From Stenocarpella maydis (Eukaryota > Ascomycota > Sordariomycetes > Diaporthales > Diaporthaceae): a DNA stretch of 53,075 bases. The translations under genes were made by a program, and so were the position numbers. The stretch lies in the NCBI GenBank assembly GCA_002270565.1, contig NQMI01000218.1:959-54033 (forward strand), written 5' to 3'. This document shows positions 34,956-47,743 of this stretch, piece by piece. The notes beneath the pieces are model-generated. The model was given only the letters and a program-made list of their open reading frames with translations, was not told the origin of the DNA and ran no database searches. Each line of letters opens with the position of its first letter. Within the stretch, counting starts at the first letter, position 1.

Positions 34956-35766
34956 ATGTTTTTGGTACGTTCGATATCCAGAGGGGCCCACGACCTTCGT
35001 CCAGCGTATCGTTTGTCCAGGCCGCAAGCAGTTAAAATAGCCACCAAAACTGGACCAGTGAAGGAACAGAAGAGTGGCCCTGGTGTGGGATACATCACGC
35101 ATGGCTTCCCAGCCGCAGGCCTTCGGCGAACAATACGGCACATCACAGGCCATAACGCCGAGGGCAAGGGTATCTTTCTTTCCACCGACTGTGGTGACCA
35201 TCACCGCCTCATGGGAGAGCAAGAGGCCATTGCCAACATTCTGTACTCCACCAGAGAGACCCCAGTGGACATGGGAGGTGATGTCGACGTTTTCAAGGCC
35301 AAAGAGAACGAGGTGAGCGTTCGTAATGCCCGTGCCGCCATAGCTTGCCACTGACAGTATCGTACAGCCCCCGCTTCACTACCACAACGGCACTGTTGTT
35401 CGCATGGTCGACTTTGCCCCTGGTGTAAGCATCCAAAATGCCCTCCCTCTGAAACCGTGAAATACCAATCAGGCTGAAATGCCCCAGGTCGAATCTCCCG
35501 TCCACCGAGCTGTATCGCTGGATTATGGGGTTGTAATCGAAGGAGAGTTTGAGCTGATCCTGGATTCGGGGGAGAGGCGTATTATGAGACAAGGCGACTT
35601 TTGCGTGAATCGGGGTGCTATGCATGCATGGAAGAACTTGACGGGCAATGGCACACTGCCTGGACGCATGCTTTGGGTTCTGATTGACTGCAAGCCTTTC
35701 GAAATTAATGGCCAGGAAGCACAGGAGGACCTTGGAGATCTTGCTCCGTACTACCAGGAACGTTGA
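34956..35766 (+). CDS. Cupin-domain protein of the polyketide cluster
   Basis: Exons 34956-35312, 35368-35424 (57 nt) and 35473-35766 give up to 235 aa. The family start RRTIRHITGHNAEGKGIF lies at about residue 57, so the real start may come from a different upstream exon. The first 50 residues look noncoding-like. The cupin core reads SPVHRAVSLDYGVVIEGEFELILDSG then GDFCVNRGAMHAWKN, matching small fungal cupins in which the classic HxH metal site is reduced to one His in each motif. Homologous cupins are part of salicylaldehyde clusters and are needed with the PKS and SDRs (established for flavoglaucin and virensol types). A role in the cyclisation or aromatisation stage is inferred. Confidence 0.82.
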
Positions 35767-36275
35767 AAACACGGGGCCTAATCTGGAGATATTTCCACCA
35801 CAAATCACTTCGACCTGGATGTTGGGTCCAACAATCCCCAAGGAATAATTCAGAGTTCAATTCATCAATGTTGAGAATCAGAATAATGGGATATTGTGCT
35901 CAAAAGGAGTCCGGAGGCTGGCTAGCGGTACAAACATGACCGATTTTATAATAGATTTCCGCAACAACATGTACATGTAACATATATATGACACAAGCTA
36001 AGATTTGTACTATGTTCACCTATAGACTGGGGGGTAACCAGGAAATCATGGCAGCAAATACAACAATGCCATACGTTACTTCCTTCCTTGACAGCGTCGT
36101 TTTGCACACGGCACTCAGCTGGCAATTCCTGGCCCTCGGGGCTGTGCTTCGTAAGTGCTTAAGTCCTAAGCTGGAAACTCGCCACCCCAAGCCCCCCCCC
36201 CAAAAAAAAACAAAGAAGAAGAAAGAAGAAAGAGACGGAATTTTTTTTCTTAGGCCTTCGTCTCGGCCAACACTA
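35767..36275. other. Intergenic between convergent cupin and SDR3 genes
   Basis: No gene is seen. There is a CCCCCCCCC then A-rich purine tract at 36191-36235. Confidence 0.5.
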
Positions 36276-37823
36276 TTAGCAGTCTTTTCTCTTGGCACCG
36301 CGAAACGCACGCTGCAATTTTCCAAAGTTGAACGTGTACCAAAACATATAGTCCTGAAGATTATCAGACCAATTTTATGGCGAAAGGCCAAAAGTCGCAA
36401 GACTATATGACAGTTGGCACCTACCCAGACTCTGCGCCAGAATAAAGTATCCAAGAAACGGACGATGGAGGTCGTCTGTCCACACCAGAACCATGTTGCT
36501 GGGCTTGACTTGATGCTCTCGGCGACGACCTTGCGGGCGTAGTCGAACCGGTTCGTAGTAACTTGAAAGCATTGTCAGACTGAGCGGAACCAAACTTATA
36601 CTTGCAACGGCTAAACACGAAATGAATTTAGGCCTACCGGGAGTTCTCTGCACGTGCTTCTTAAACTCCTCAGCTAGAGGGGCAAAGTACGATCCTGTGA
36701 CTTTTTAGGAGCCATAAAAGCCAACTAATTCGGTAAGCTAGAAGAATGTACAAACCTTTGGGCAATTCCCTCGACATGTCTCTCCTGAGGATATTGGTTC
36801 CTACCTCACCGGAGATGATCTTTGGTTGCACACTGGGTCAAAAGCTGCTTCCAAAAACAACAATGAAGAAGGAGAAGAGGCCAGAGGGCAAGTAGGGGTG
36901 GAGGCAAGGTGAGAGATAATTAAGTGATCTATGCCTTACCGTAAGGACTCGCACACTATTCCAGTCATTTATGATTAGTCGAGGTAGACATCCTGTTACT
37001 GATGCCAAGGGTGTCTCACTTCAGAGGCGCCATTTCTACCCGCAGTGTACTGGACCAGTGGTGGAGGGCTGCTTTTGTAGCGTTGTACGATGCTATAAGA
37101 GGCCAGCTTGTTCAGTCCTGACCAAGACGCGGATCGCAGGCCGCACCAGCGGCTCAAGTCTAAGACTCACATCCATAGACATATGGGACGATCCCGCCGA
37201 CTGAGCCGATATTGACAATGGTCCCGGACGAGTTGATCAACATGTCGTGGAACCAGTGCACCATCCGCATAGGGCCAAATACATTGACATCAAACATACG
37301 CTGGACCTCTTTGACATCTGTGTCGATGGCGGTCATTGTGTAACCTGAAGAGAGCCGTCACCGGTCAGGACAGAACCGTCATGTGAAATTGATTGAATAT
37401 TCAAAGGAATATCACTCACATATTCCCCTATATAAATCCATGCGTATCAACATTTATTTCATCTAACAGACTGATCAGGGAGGTACAAACGCGCAGTTGA
37501 CGAGAATGTCAAGATGACCATCGGTGAGGGCGGCGATGTTCGTTTTTAATTCTTTTATAGACTCTTCGTCTGTCACTTCGAGTGAAAAGCAGGTAATGCC
37601 CGCTTCAGTCAAGTGAGTTCTCCCCTCAGAAGGAAGGACCGTGGCGATGGCTTGAATATTGCGCTTTTGATACTCCTTCACCAATGCTTCGCCAATGCCT
37701 CCCTGGCCACAGCTTGGTCTCTCTGTTAGCAAGAGACTGGCAGACGTCCTGACAGACATTCAAGCCATCTGTGGAGCCTAATACTTACCCCGTCACGAGA
37801 GCAAATCTATGCCTCTGCGCCAT
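36276..37823 (-). CDS. SDR 3, AYR1-like (1-acyl-DHAP reductase family), nine exons, apparent frame break
   Basis: Rebuilt from nine short exons: 37823-37789, 37712-37491, 37344-37171, 37092-37020, 36955-36940 (16 nt), 36819-36756, 36694-36638, 36561-36425 and 36353-36276. Motifs in order: MAQRHRFALVTG, then CGQGGIGEAL (Rossmann loop, split by intron 1), LDILVNCA (family NNAG), YTMTAIDTD, MFDVNVFGPM, IVNIGSVGG, SYNATKAALHHW (catalytic Tyr/Lys), VEMAPLNVRVLT, IISGEVGTNIL, a C-terminal FWCGQTTSIVRFLDTLFW and a basic tail ending AKRKDC. Eight of the nine exons join in phase. Between exons 2 and 3 two bases are missing, so a normal GT-AG join loses frame. Either a 2-bp deletion inactivates it or an unusual donor is used. 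About 285 aa if repaired. Confidence 0.75.
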
Positions 37824-38790
37824 GGTGTCTTTGAAGTCCTCTTTCTTGCCTGACAGTCTTGGCCGAGTAATGGGGGACTAGAACGGGCATGTGTGTATAG
37901 ACCCGTTTGCGAAAAGCCTGGGATCAAGCAGTCAGGGCTGGCTGTGCGGTGAAATCCATATGTCTGTCCACTGAGACCATGACATGGTACATGCCCAAGT
38001 CAGACACACTTGAAGGAATTAGACTAGCTACAAGTCGAAGGAGTGCCCTTCGGCCGCTCGAATCTCGGCTAAAAACCCGGATAACGGTGCGAGCAGTCCG
38101 CATCGGTCTGCAAGCTTGGCAATCCGTTGAACGATGATCTATAATTAGTATAGGCAGCACTGGCATGTCGGTTGCTGCCTCCACGCTACGACCCGATCAC
38201 GAGTCTGGGCTCTGGATTTATCGAGAAGGATGGGGCTCTAGAGTGGGGGCGCCTATGTCACCCCTATATCACTCCTTGGATAACCTTACGACGGCTAAGC
38301 CTGATCTATGACCCCGGCCCAGACCAGCATAAGCGCGCGGATGTAACGCTGCACCTTGGAACATTGCCTGGAGGTCGGTACGTGGTACATGTATCTGTGG
38401 GTACCTAGATCAGCCCGAGTACTGGGTACTTTGGCGTGACAAGGCAGGGCTGCCATCAAACACATGCAAACTGCTGGACCCCTGGATACTTATATTCAAG
38501 TGCTCCTGACAGGTACGGATGGGTCTCTAGAATGTTGAAAACAATTCCTGGTGAGTAATTGTGCAAGGTTAGACAACACAAGATGATAAAAACAAATTTA
38601 TTAACCTGACACTCCACGGTCTGGTGCCAGTTTAGCTACCTTCGCCTTGTGTATCATCCGACGCTAGGCCTTTGGGCGTTTACAACATTGTGAGGGGACC
38701 GTCTACACCTCGATAGTTAAGAATCTATGTGGATGAAAAACGAATCCACTTACATGCCTTTCTTCTAGTCCCATCATTGATCGCTTCATC
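37824..38790. promoter_or_regulatory. Divergent upstream region of SDR3 (-) and the PKS (+)
   Basis: About 970 bp separate the two start codons, so this is probably the control region of the cluster core. A GGTACGTGGTACATGTATCTGTGGGTACC stretch with overlapping palindromes lies at about 38375-38405. No coding sequence is recognised. No binding site can be assigned to a named regulator. Confidence 0.5.
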
Positions 38791-41700
38791 ATGGTAGTAC
38801 AGCATGATGCAGACTCCGTCTACAGCACAACGATGAACTCGCCCCGTTTTCACAATGGTGGGCCCAGATCGGCCAGGAATGAGCACAATGATCCAGCATG
38901 TATAGTCGGCATGGGTGAGTGTACTCAAGACCTTTTTCCTCCAGATGCCTCACAGCAGCAAACCGGAATTTCCTACCCCCCTTCTTGTAGCGGCCGTTGA
39001 CACAAATCTCCAGCCTGTCGTTTACCAGGTGGAGTTGACTCGCCATCCAAGTTGTGGGACACGCTCATGAACAAGCGATGCCACAGCGGCCCCGTCCCGC
39101 CGTCACGGTTCAGTATGGACGGGTGGTATCACCCGGACCGTGACCGTGCCGGCGCCACGAATGTCCCCGGCGGCTATTTTCTCCAAGAAGACGTGCGATC
39201 CTACGATGCGGGCTTCTTCGGTGGCCTCGGTGGCGCGCACAACCTCGAGGCCGCGGGAATGGACCCTCAGCAGCGCAAACTGCTGGAGGTTGTGTACGAG
39301 TGCTTCGAGCACGCCGGCGCAACGCTGGGTGATATGGCTGGCAGCAATACGGGAGTATATGTGGGGAACTTCACCCTTGACCACGCAACGATGCAGCTGA
39401 AAGACCCAGACACAATCAGCCGCTATACAGCCATAGGCGTGGGGACCAGTTTACTAGCAAACCGCATTAGTTACATGTTTGATCTGCAAGGGCCCAGCCA
39501 GGTCCTGGATACCGCCTGCTCCTCTACCTTGTACTGTCTCCACAATGCCGCCCAGGCGCTTTTAAATGGCGAGTGTGATGGGGCTATTGTGGCTGGGGCC
39601 AACTTAATCATGTCGCCAGAGCAGTGCCTAGGGACTGCAAAAGGGGGGTTTCTATCACCGACGGCAGTTTGCCATACATTTGACGAAGCAGCCGACGGGT
39701 ATGCACGAGCTGAAGCTGTCAATGCCATTTATATCAAGCGGCTGTCTGCTGCTTTGCGAGATGGTGACAAGGTTTGGGCCGTTATTCGCGGCACCGCAGT
39801 CAACGCGTAAGTCTGCCCCGTCATGGATCTTTACCTAACAACTAGAGGTAGCCAACGGATAAGCACTGGCAGTGGCCGGACTCTACTGATGCTGACGACA
39901 AAATATCCTCATGACAGTAATGGCAGGACGTCCGGAATTGCACAGCCCAGTGCAGACCGCCAGGAGGCAGTGATCCGCAGGGCGTATGCCGCGGCAAAGC
40001 TCGATATGCTCGACACAGACTACGTCGAATGCCACGGCACGGGAACGCCGATCGGAGACCCGATCGAGGTCGACGCAATCGCACGATGCTTCACGAAGCA
40101 GCGAAGAGACACACGGCTGATGATCGGGGCCTCGAAGCCCAACTTCGGACACAGCGAGGCGGCAAGTGGGCTCACTGCCATCATCAAGGCTGCCATGGCC
40201 TTGGAGATGGGCAAGATCCCGCCCACATGTGGTATCGTTAACCTGAATCCAAAACGTGAGTGCTATATGGTCTATTTGCTGTCGGCTTGGGCAGTGTGAC
40301 ATAACCAGACTACTCACATGTGGCTTACACTCGCAGTGCAACTTGACTCACGCAACCTGAGCGTCGTCCAAGAAGCAACCAACTGGCCCCGGGCGCTTCG
40401 GAGAGCCAGCCTGAACTCGTTTGGTTATGGCGGCGCAAATTCGCATTCGATACTAGAGTCACTGGACAGCTTCTTGCAGCAGGCAGCAGGCGGAGAGCAA
40501 GGCCTCGCAGAAGAACAAGAGGCGCAGAACCACCTCTTGGGGCACGGCAATGACCATCACCTGCTGCTTCCAGTATCAGCAGCAACAAGTCAGGCTCTCG
40601 ACGCCCGTGTCACCCAAGTCACCGAAGCCATCACACAGATAGCCGGCACGGGCTCACACTCGAAGCCACTGGACCTCAGGCGGACGCTGCGAGATGTTGC
40701 CTACACACTCGGCCAGCGCAGATCTCATATGGACTTCAGGAAAGCCCTGCTGTTAAAGGTAGAAACCCTGCCAGGGGGCCAGCCTGAGGTGCGCTGGCTC
40801 GACAACAACAACGGTGAGGGCAGACCCGCCGAAGCTTCCCAGAGCCCAGGCCAAGGTAGCACGCACAGCTCGCCGCTGCCTATCGGCCTCATCTTCACCG
40901 GCCAGGGTGCTCAGTGGGCTGGCATGGGCAAGGAGCTGCTGGAGACCTGCCCAAGGTTCGCAAAGACCATCCGTGACCTCGACGAGGTCCTCCAGAGCCT
41001 GCCCGATGGCCAAGTCCCCAGCTGGACGATCGAACAGACCCTGCTTGATCCGGCCGAGTCCAGCCAGATCAACCACGTCACCCGAAGCCAGCCCGTCTGC
41101 ACGGCCCTGCAAATTGCACTGGCCGATATGCTGGAGACCTGGGGTGTCTTGCCAGCGGCAGTGGTTGGCCACTCGTCTGGCGAGATTGCCGCTGCGTACG
41201 CGGCAGGGCTGCTGAGTGCCCGCCAGGCCATCTTGGTGGCATATTTCCGAGGGTTTGCGGTTGGCACACTGCGCACACAAGGCTGTATGATGGCGGCTGG
41301 GGTAGGCCCTCAGGCTGCTGGCCAGCTCATACAGGACGACCGTCTGGGCGACGAGGTGTGTGTTGCCTGTGTCAACTCCCCCGAGAGCACCACGCTGAGC
41401 GGGTCTGCGCCTGGGATCGAGCTACTGGGAGCCAGGCTCCAGGAACAGGGCAGATTTTCGCGAGTGTTGCAGACGGGAGGGAGAGCGTATCACTCGTCCA
41501 TGATGAAAGAAGTGGGCGCCTTGTACGAAGATCTGCTTGCGCCCCATCTGGATGATGACTCTAAGCCTCCTGTCGTTCCCCCGTCACGGCGCGCACAAAT
41601 GTTCTCCTCGGTGGGTTTCGATCACGAAAATCTCTCGGAAACCGACCGTGCGACAATAGCGTCGACCGAGTACTGGAGGAACAACCTCGAGCGGCCGGTG

Positions 41701-44700
41701 CAGTTCTGGGGGGCGGTGCAGAACATGTCGGCGAGCTTCGTCGGGCAGGGAGGTAAGAGGAGGAGCAAAGGGCTTCACCTGGTCGAAGTTGGCCCGCACA
41801 GTGCGCTCAAGGGCCCCCTGCAGCAGATCCGCAGGCATATGGGCTGGGACGAGGCTGCTCTCCCCTACTCTTGCGCCCTGGTCAAAGGTCAGGATGCAGA
41901 TCTCACGGCCAAGAGGCTCGCCGGCATGCTGTTTCTCCAAGGCGTGGGCCTGTCCTGGCAACACGTCAATCCTCCCAGTCCGATCACATCCCTGGAGCCA
42001 AAGACGCGAGGCAGCACAAGACGGCGAGGCTCGCGGCTGGTAAGCTTGCCCCCGTACCCGTGGGACTACTCGGCGGGCCTCGTCTGGACCGAACCTCGCG
42101 CCAGTATCGAGACGCGCAACCGTCCATTCCCCAGGCACCCGCTTCTTGGTTCCCTCCGCGTGGCCGGGAATGGCTTCGACTGGCACTGGAAGAACCACCT
42201 GCGCCTCAAAGAACTGCCCTGGCTGCGCGACCACAAGATCGAGACACAGATTGTATTCCCTGCCGCAGGCTACCTTGCGGTCGGGATCGAAGGCCTGTCG
42301 CAGGTTCTGCATATGCGCAACTTGGCTGTCGAGAAGGAGAAACGGTCGGACCAGACAAGCAATTCGGGCCCCAGGCGCCCAATCTGGTTCGAGTTCCGTA
42401 ATGTCAGCATTAATGCAGCGCTGGTGGTGCCCGAGGACGAGGATAAGACGGGCAGCCTGGGGACAGACCCGGCAGAGCTACACACAGTCATCTCACCGCG
42501 GGCACTATCGACCACGACCACATCAGCCCACTGGCACGACTTTTCCATCTCGTCCTGGGCCGCGGGGAAGGCGAGGGTGCACTGCGCCGGGAGCATCCGA
42601 GGCCATGAGGCCGAGCTGGATTTCAATGCAGACACGGTCAAGATCCAGCCCGACCACGACGACCGCGACTCCCAGCACAAGGCCCCAGGGTCGGCGGCGT
42701 TGTACTATCAAAAGTTTGATCAGGAGGGCCTGTGCTTCGGTCCGCTGTTCCAGTCCATCTCCGAGATCGCCAGCCCGGGCGACTCCCGTGAGGTCCTAGC
42801 CACAACGTTGCTCCGGCCTCAGGAGCTGGACCCAGACATCAAGCTCAGCCGAGGCGGGCTTGACCAGGATGCCATCCACCCAATCGCCATCGACGCCTGT
42901 ATCCAGGCAGGCATCATGTCTACCGCGGCCGGAGACATGAGCGTGCTGGGCGCACACGTTCCTGTCTTTATCCCGGGGTGTTGGATCCGTAGGAACTGCG
43001 CCAGCAGCCTTGGCGATGACACCAGCTCAGGGACCATCCAGGCGCGCGCGCGCAAGACAGGTCTATCAACTCACCGTATCGACGCCACCCTCAGGCCCCC
43101 ACACAGCGGCGCCCCGCTGGTACACTTACAGGACGTGCTCGTGTCTCACTACGCGGCCAAGGTGGCGCCGACGGAGACGGGGCGCCTCTCCCCGCGCCAG
43201 CCTTGCCTGCGCATCGCGTGGAAGCCCGACATCCGGCACCTGACGGCCGCCTCGGGCCCTGAGTTGCGCAGATACCTCGCCGGCTTTGTGGACAGGCTCC
43301 CGGACAGGTTTCCTGACACAGATCTGCCCGAGACCGCGGGCGCAGCCACCGTCGCGGCCCTGCTGGACCTCGCGGGCCACCGGAACCCGCGCATGCGCGT
43401 GCTTCAGCTGGGTGAGGGGTGCGACTGCAAGGCTGCGGAGTGGACGGCAGTCCTGGACAAGGGGACTGTGGCCCAGCGTTATCAGTCGTGGGAGACGATG
43501 AGCCTAGGTCCCGTGGATGAGAATGACAGTGGTGTTGAGACTGACGATGATCATGTGATTAGGGATGTCTTTGGCGTGGTGCTTCTCACCAGCGTAAGCC
43601 TCAGCTCGATCTAGTTCCCCACTACTTCTCTTTTCTTCCCCCTCCGCCGGTCTTTGCTGACCATATCTTGACAGCGCAAGAAGGCTAGAGAGTACTGGGC
43701 AAAATATCCAACCGACATCCTGTCCCGAGTTGCCGAAGGAGGCATCGTCATCACCCGCCACACGACTGTGAGCGCTGGAGTCTTGCAAAAGGCAGGATTC
43801 AGGGTGATTGAGATGGGAGACGCACTTATCTGTGGTGTTCGTCCAGAAGGAGCCTCAGCCCCCTTCCTTGAAGGGAAGCGATTCGTGATCCTGGTAAGTG
43901 AAATGTAATCCCAGAGAAAAAGAGTGTGTGGCTGTAGCATATATAAATTATCCGGGCTGACTGTCCCCCGCCTCTTTCAAAGACCCGAAAGGCGTTGCCA
44001 TGTCCGCTTTCAGAGATATTTGCGAAAGCCATTGCAGAGCAGCTGCAGGGCCAGGCCGGGGCGTGCGACGTGGAGATTGTGCCTCTCGAGCAGGCCGCGC
44101 AGACGCCCCTGGCCAAGGACACTATATGCATCTCGCTCGTCGAGGTGGCCGACAAGTTTCTGGCATCCATGAACCAGGAAGACATGGACCGACTCCGCAG
44201 TGTCACCGGCCGTGTGAACACTCTGCTGTGGCTCACAGGCGCAGATACATTGGGCAGCAAACCGAGGCCTGATCTGGGGCTGGCCAACGGCCTCTCGCGT
44301 GCTGTGATGCTGGAACAGCCAGCGCTGCGCTTCCTGGTCATGGATGTGGGAGCTGCCGCGCAGTGGGGGCTGCCATCGACGCGCGAGAACATTGTGAGCG
44401 TGCTGGCAGGCTGTGTGGGTGAACTGGACAGGGGAGACAGCGAGTTCGTGCAGCGTGATGGTCTTGTTTACATCAGCCGCTTTGTCCCCGACGCTCTCCT
44501 GAATACGACCTTCAACGACCGCATGGGCACGTCTGGGACGACTGCACAACGGGGAGGCAATATCCGGCCCACCCCCCTGGCCGAAGCCCGGCCCGCACAG
44601 CTCTACATCCGCCGTGTCGGCGTCAGTGACACGATCCACTTCCAGGCGATGGACAAGCCACAAGGCCAGGGCCAGGGAATCGTCCCATCAGGTTCGGTCG

Positions 44701-47015
44701 ACGTACTGGTGAAGGCGGTCAGCCTCAATGCCAAGAACGTGTATGCCCTCAACGGCCGCGCAGAGACGCACGCTGCGTCCACCGCAGACGAACTCAGCGG
44801 CATCGTTGCTGCAGTCGGCCCCGGCGTCACCTCACTGCGGCCCGGCGACCGCGTCTTCGGCTGCGCGCCGGGCCAGCTCGCAACCACGATGCGCATGCGC
44901 GCTGCCGATGCCCATAAGATGCTCGATACGGAGAGCTTCACCGTCATGCCCTCCATGCTCACCGTGTACATGACAGCGCTCTATGCCCTCAATAGCCGCG
45001 CGAATTTGCGCGCCGGCGAGACGGTGCTCATCCACGGGGGTGCTGGTGCCCTGGGTTACGCGGCCATTACACTGGCGAAGCGCCTTGGTGCCATTGTGTA
45101 TACCACGGCCGGGTCGGCCAATAAACAACATTTCGTCACTGAGGATCTGGGCGTCCCAACCGAGCACGTCTTCAGCTCGCGCGATACGGGCTTTGTCGAG
45201 GGCCTGAGGCGGGCGACCGGTGGGCGTATGGCTGATGTGGTGGTCAACTTCCTCGTCGGGGACCTGCTGCATGAGAGCTGGCGCTGTGTGGCCCCGTTCG
45301 GCCGCTTCGTCGAGGTGGGCAAGCGGGACCTCATTGAAGGGGGTCGTCTAGACATGGATGTCTTCTTGCGTAATGCAACATTCACTGCCTTTGACTTGAC
45401 GGATTTGATGATGATTGACGATGAGCATCACCGCCAGATGTGGAATAGGTTCGTACCATCCCGATAAGCATGGTATGCACCCCCAATTCGCTTTTTGCTA
45501 ATGCGTCCTCTTTCACAGGCTGGGCAGTGAGGTTGTAAAGATGTACCGTGCTGGTGAAATCAAGCCACCCCCTATAACAACTTTTGATGCGTCCGAGATT
45601 GTGCAGGCGTACCGGTTCTTCTCCACCCAGGACAGGGTGGGCAAGATTGTGATCTCCTTTGAGAACGAGTCTTCTCTGGTCCCAGTAAGTTGTCTCCTCC
45701 GATAGTCATGGATTCATCACTGACAAATTCCAAGCTTGCCCCTCGGAGATACACCACAGACCTGGATCCCAACAAGACGTATCTTCTCATCGGGTGCCTT
45801 GGCGGCCTTGGTCGCAGCCTCAGCCGCTGGCTCTTGTCCCGCGGCGCCCGCAACTTTGTCTTCCTCGGTCGTTCGGGTGCGGACAAACAGAGCGCCAAAG
45901 ACATGGTCAAGCGCCTGGAGGCTAGCGGGGCCAGCGTTACTGTTGTCCGTGGCGATGTCACAGATCGCACCCACGTTGAAGCCGCCGTGGATGCATGCAT
46001 CGCAACCGGGCTGCCCGTGGGTGGCGTGGTCCAGGCTGCGATGGGCCTCGACGAAGGGCTGTTTTCGTCCATGACCAGCGGCGCGTGGCACACCGGGATC
46101 CAGCCCAAGGTGAAGGGCACGTGGAACCTGCACGAGGCGCTCGAGGAGTGTGCGGCCGGGGGCCATGCAAGCCTCGACTTCTTCTTGCTCATGTCGTCGG
46201 TGTCTGGCAGCGTAGGGACGGCGACTGAGAGTAACTACTGTGCCGCCAACTGTTTCCTTGACGCCTTTGCCAGCTGGCGCCGTGCACAGGGCAAGGTGGC
46301 TGTCTCCCTTGGCCTCGGCATGATCTCCGAGGTGGGTTACCTACACGAGAATCCCGAGATCGAGGCGCTGCTCCTGCGCCGGGGCATCCAGCCCCTGACA
46401 GAGGCAGAGTTCCTGCAGACCATCGACCTCGCCCTCTCGCAGACGGCCGAGCAACAGGTTCCCCGAGACCACCAGGCCCGGGGTTCGTGGTCGGACTCGG
46501 CCCACATCCTGACGGGACTGGAGCCGCTCGGTGTCTTCCGCCTCCAGGACCAAGGATTTGACGTGACCCATGCATCCATGGACGATCCCCGCGCCTCGAT
46601 CCTTTTTGCAACGCTGCAGACTGAGCAGGAAGCAAGGAACAAAACACAGGATGGGCAGCATGGCAATGGTGCCAACGGAGCCGGCAGCAACTTGGCCAGG
46701 GCCGCCTGGTTCTCCGACGTGCCGGCAACGGTGCAGAAGGCCCTCCAGGTCGAGGCACATGCCTCCTCGATGCAGCTGGCCGCGCTAAACCTGCTGCGCA
46801 AGCGGTTCTCCTCCCTGATTCTGGTATCCCCCGACAAGGTTGAGGACGACAGGTCACTGGCAAACTTTGGGGTCGACAGCATGATCGCTTCCGAGTTCAG
46901 GACTTGGATCTGGACTACATTCAAGGTCGACATACCTTTCCTCGACATTCTCAGCCACGAAAAGACCCTGGGCACCCTTGCCGCCTCCGTAGCAGAGGGC
47001 TTGTGCCTAACCTGA
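38791..47015 (+). CDS. Highly reducing polyketide synthase (KS-AT-DH-psiMT-ER-KR-ACP)
   Basis: An iterative type I synthase, 2547 aa in eight exons: 38791-38914, 39014-39806, 39918-40255, 40337-43593, 43675-43893, 43983-45448, 45519-45684 and 45735-47015. All phases agree. KS: VGMACRLPGG, DTACSST (Cys210), ECHGTGT and NFGHSEAASG. AT: GHSSGEIA (Ser698). DH: HPLLG, WLRDHKIE (His1051; the HxxxG Gly is Thr) with IVFPAAGY, and HPIAIDACIQ (Asp1271). The C-methyltransferase region keeps only a start (MRVLQLGEGCDCKAAEW) and is degenerate. Then a psi-KR, an ER (HGGAGALGYAA, about 1928), a KR (LLIGCLGGLGRS, about 2137; Tyr2289 in SNYCAAN) and an ACP (GVDSM, Ser2503). No thioesterase or reductase follows, so release needs a partner. 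An ATG at 38833 is an alternative start. Confidence 0.96.
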
Positions 47016-47597
47016 TGATCAGCCGGCCATACAAGGTCAGCCAAGGTTGCAGAGTGGACACAAAGCTTTGTTCGCCTGGCTGTTGGTAGTGCAGGTACAC
47101 ATTTTCTGCATCATAATAACAAATCAGACCAATTGGTCGGCGTGGATGGCACCGTTTGCAAATTGATACAATCTCGGATATTGAACTTGCTATAGATGCA
47201 GCTGTCAGCAAAAAACGAAACTTTGTGCCCCACCCACCCTGTGCCATTCTTTTGCCATTCTTTTAGAATGGTAGTGTATCCCGGGCGAGACAAAGGAAAT
47301 AACTGAAAAATATGAATTCTCTCTTACGCAAAGGTAAATATACTAGAATATTAAAGATTATTTTCTCTATTCAGGGATTCTACTTGCATGTCTTTAGAAC
47401 CCCTACTTAACGTATAAATAAATAAAATAAGAGGGTAAAATATTAAGGAATTATATAGAAATCCTTAATAAACACTAACACTTAGCAAAAAGTAGCACCT
47501 GAGGCTTCTAATTAGCTTAAAATTTTTCTCCAAATTCACGTGCAGGGTAACCTTATCAATAAGACCTACCTACCTACCAACTAGAGTTAAAATTACT

Positions 47598-47628
47598 TAA
47601 ATAAATAAATGAAGAAATGATACTAAAA

Positions 47629-47663
<35 letters not shown>

Positions 47664-47668
47664 ATGAA

Positions 47669-47743
<75 letters not shown>

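Noticed and set aside
45572..46192. Antisense frames over the KR region of the PKS
   Set aside because: They mirror the GC-rich PKS coding strand. The plus strand has full KR motifs.
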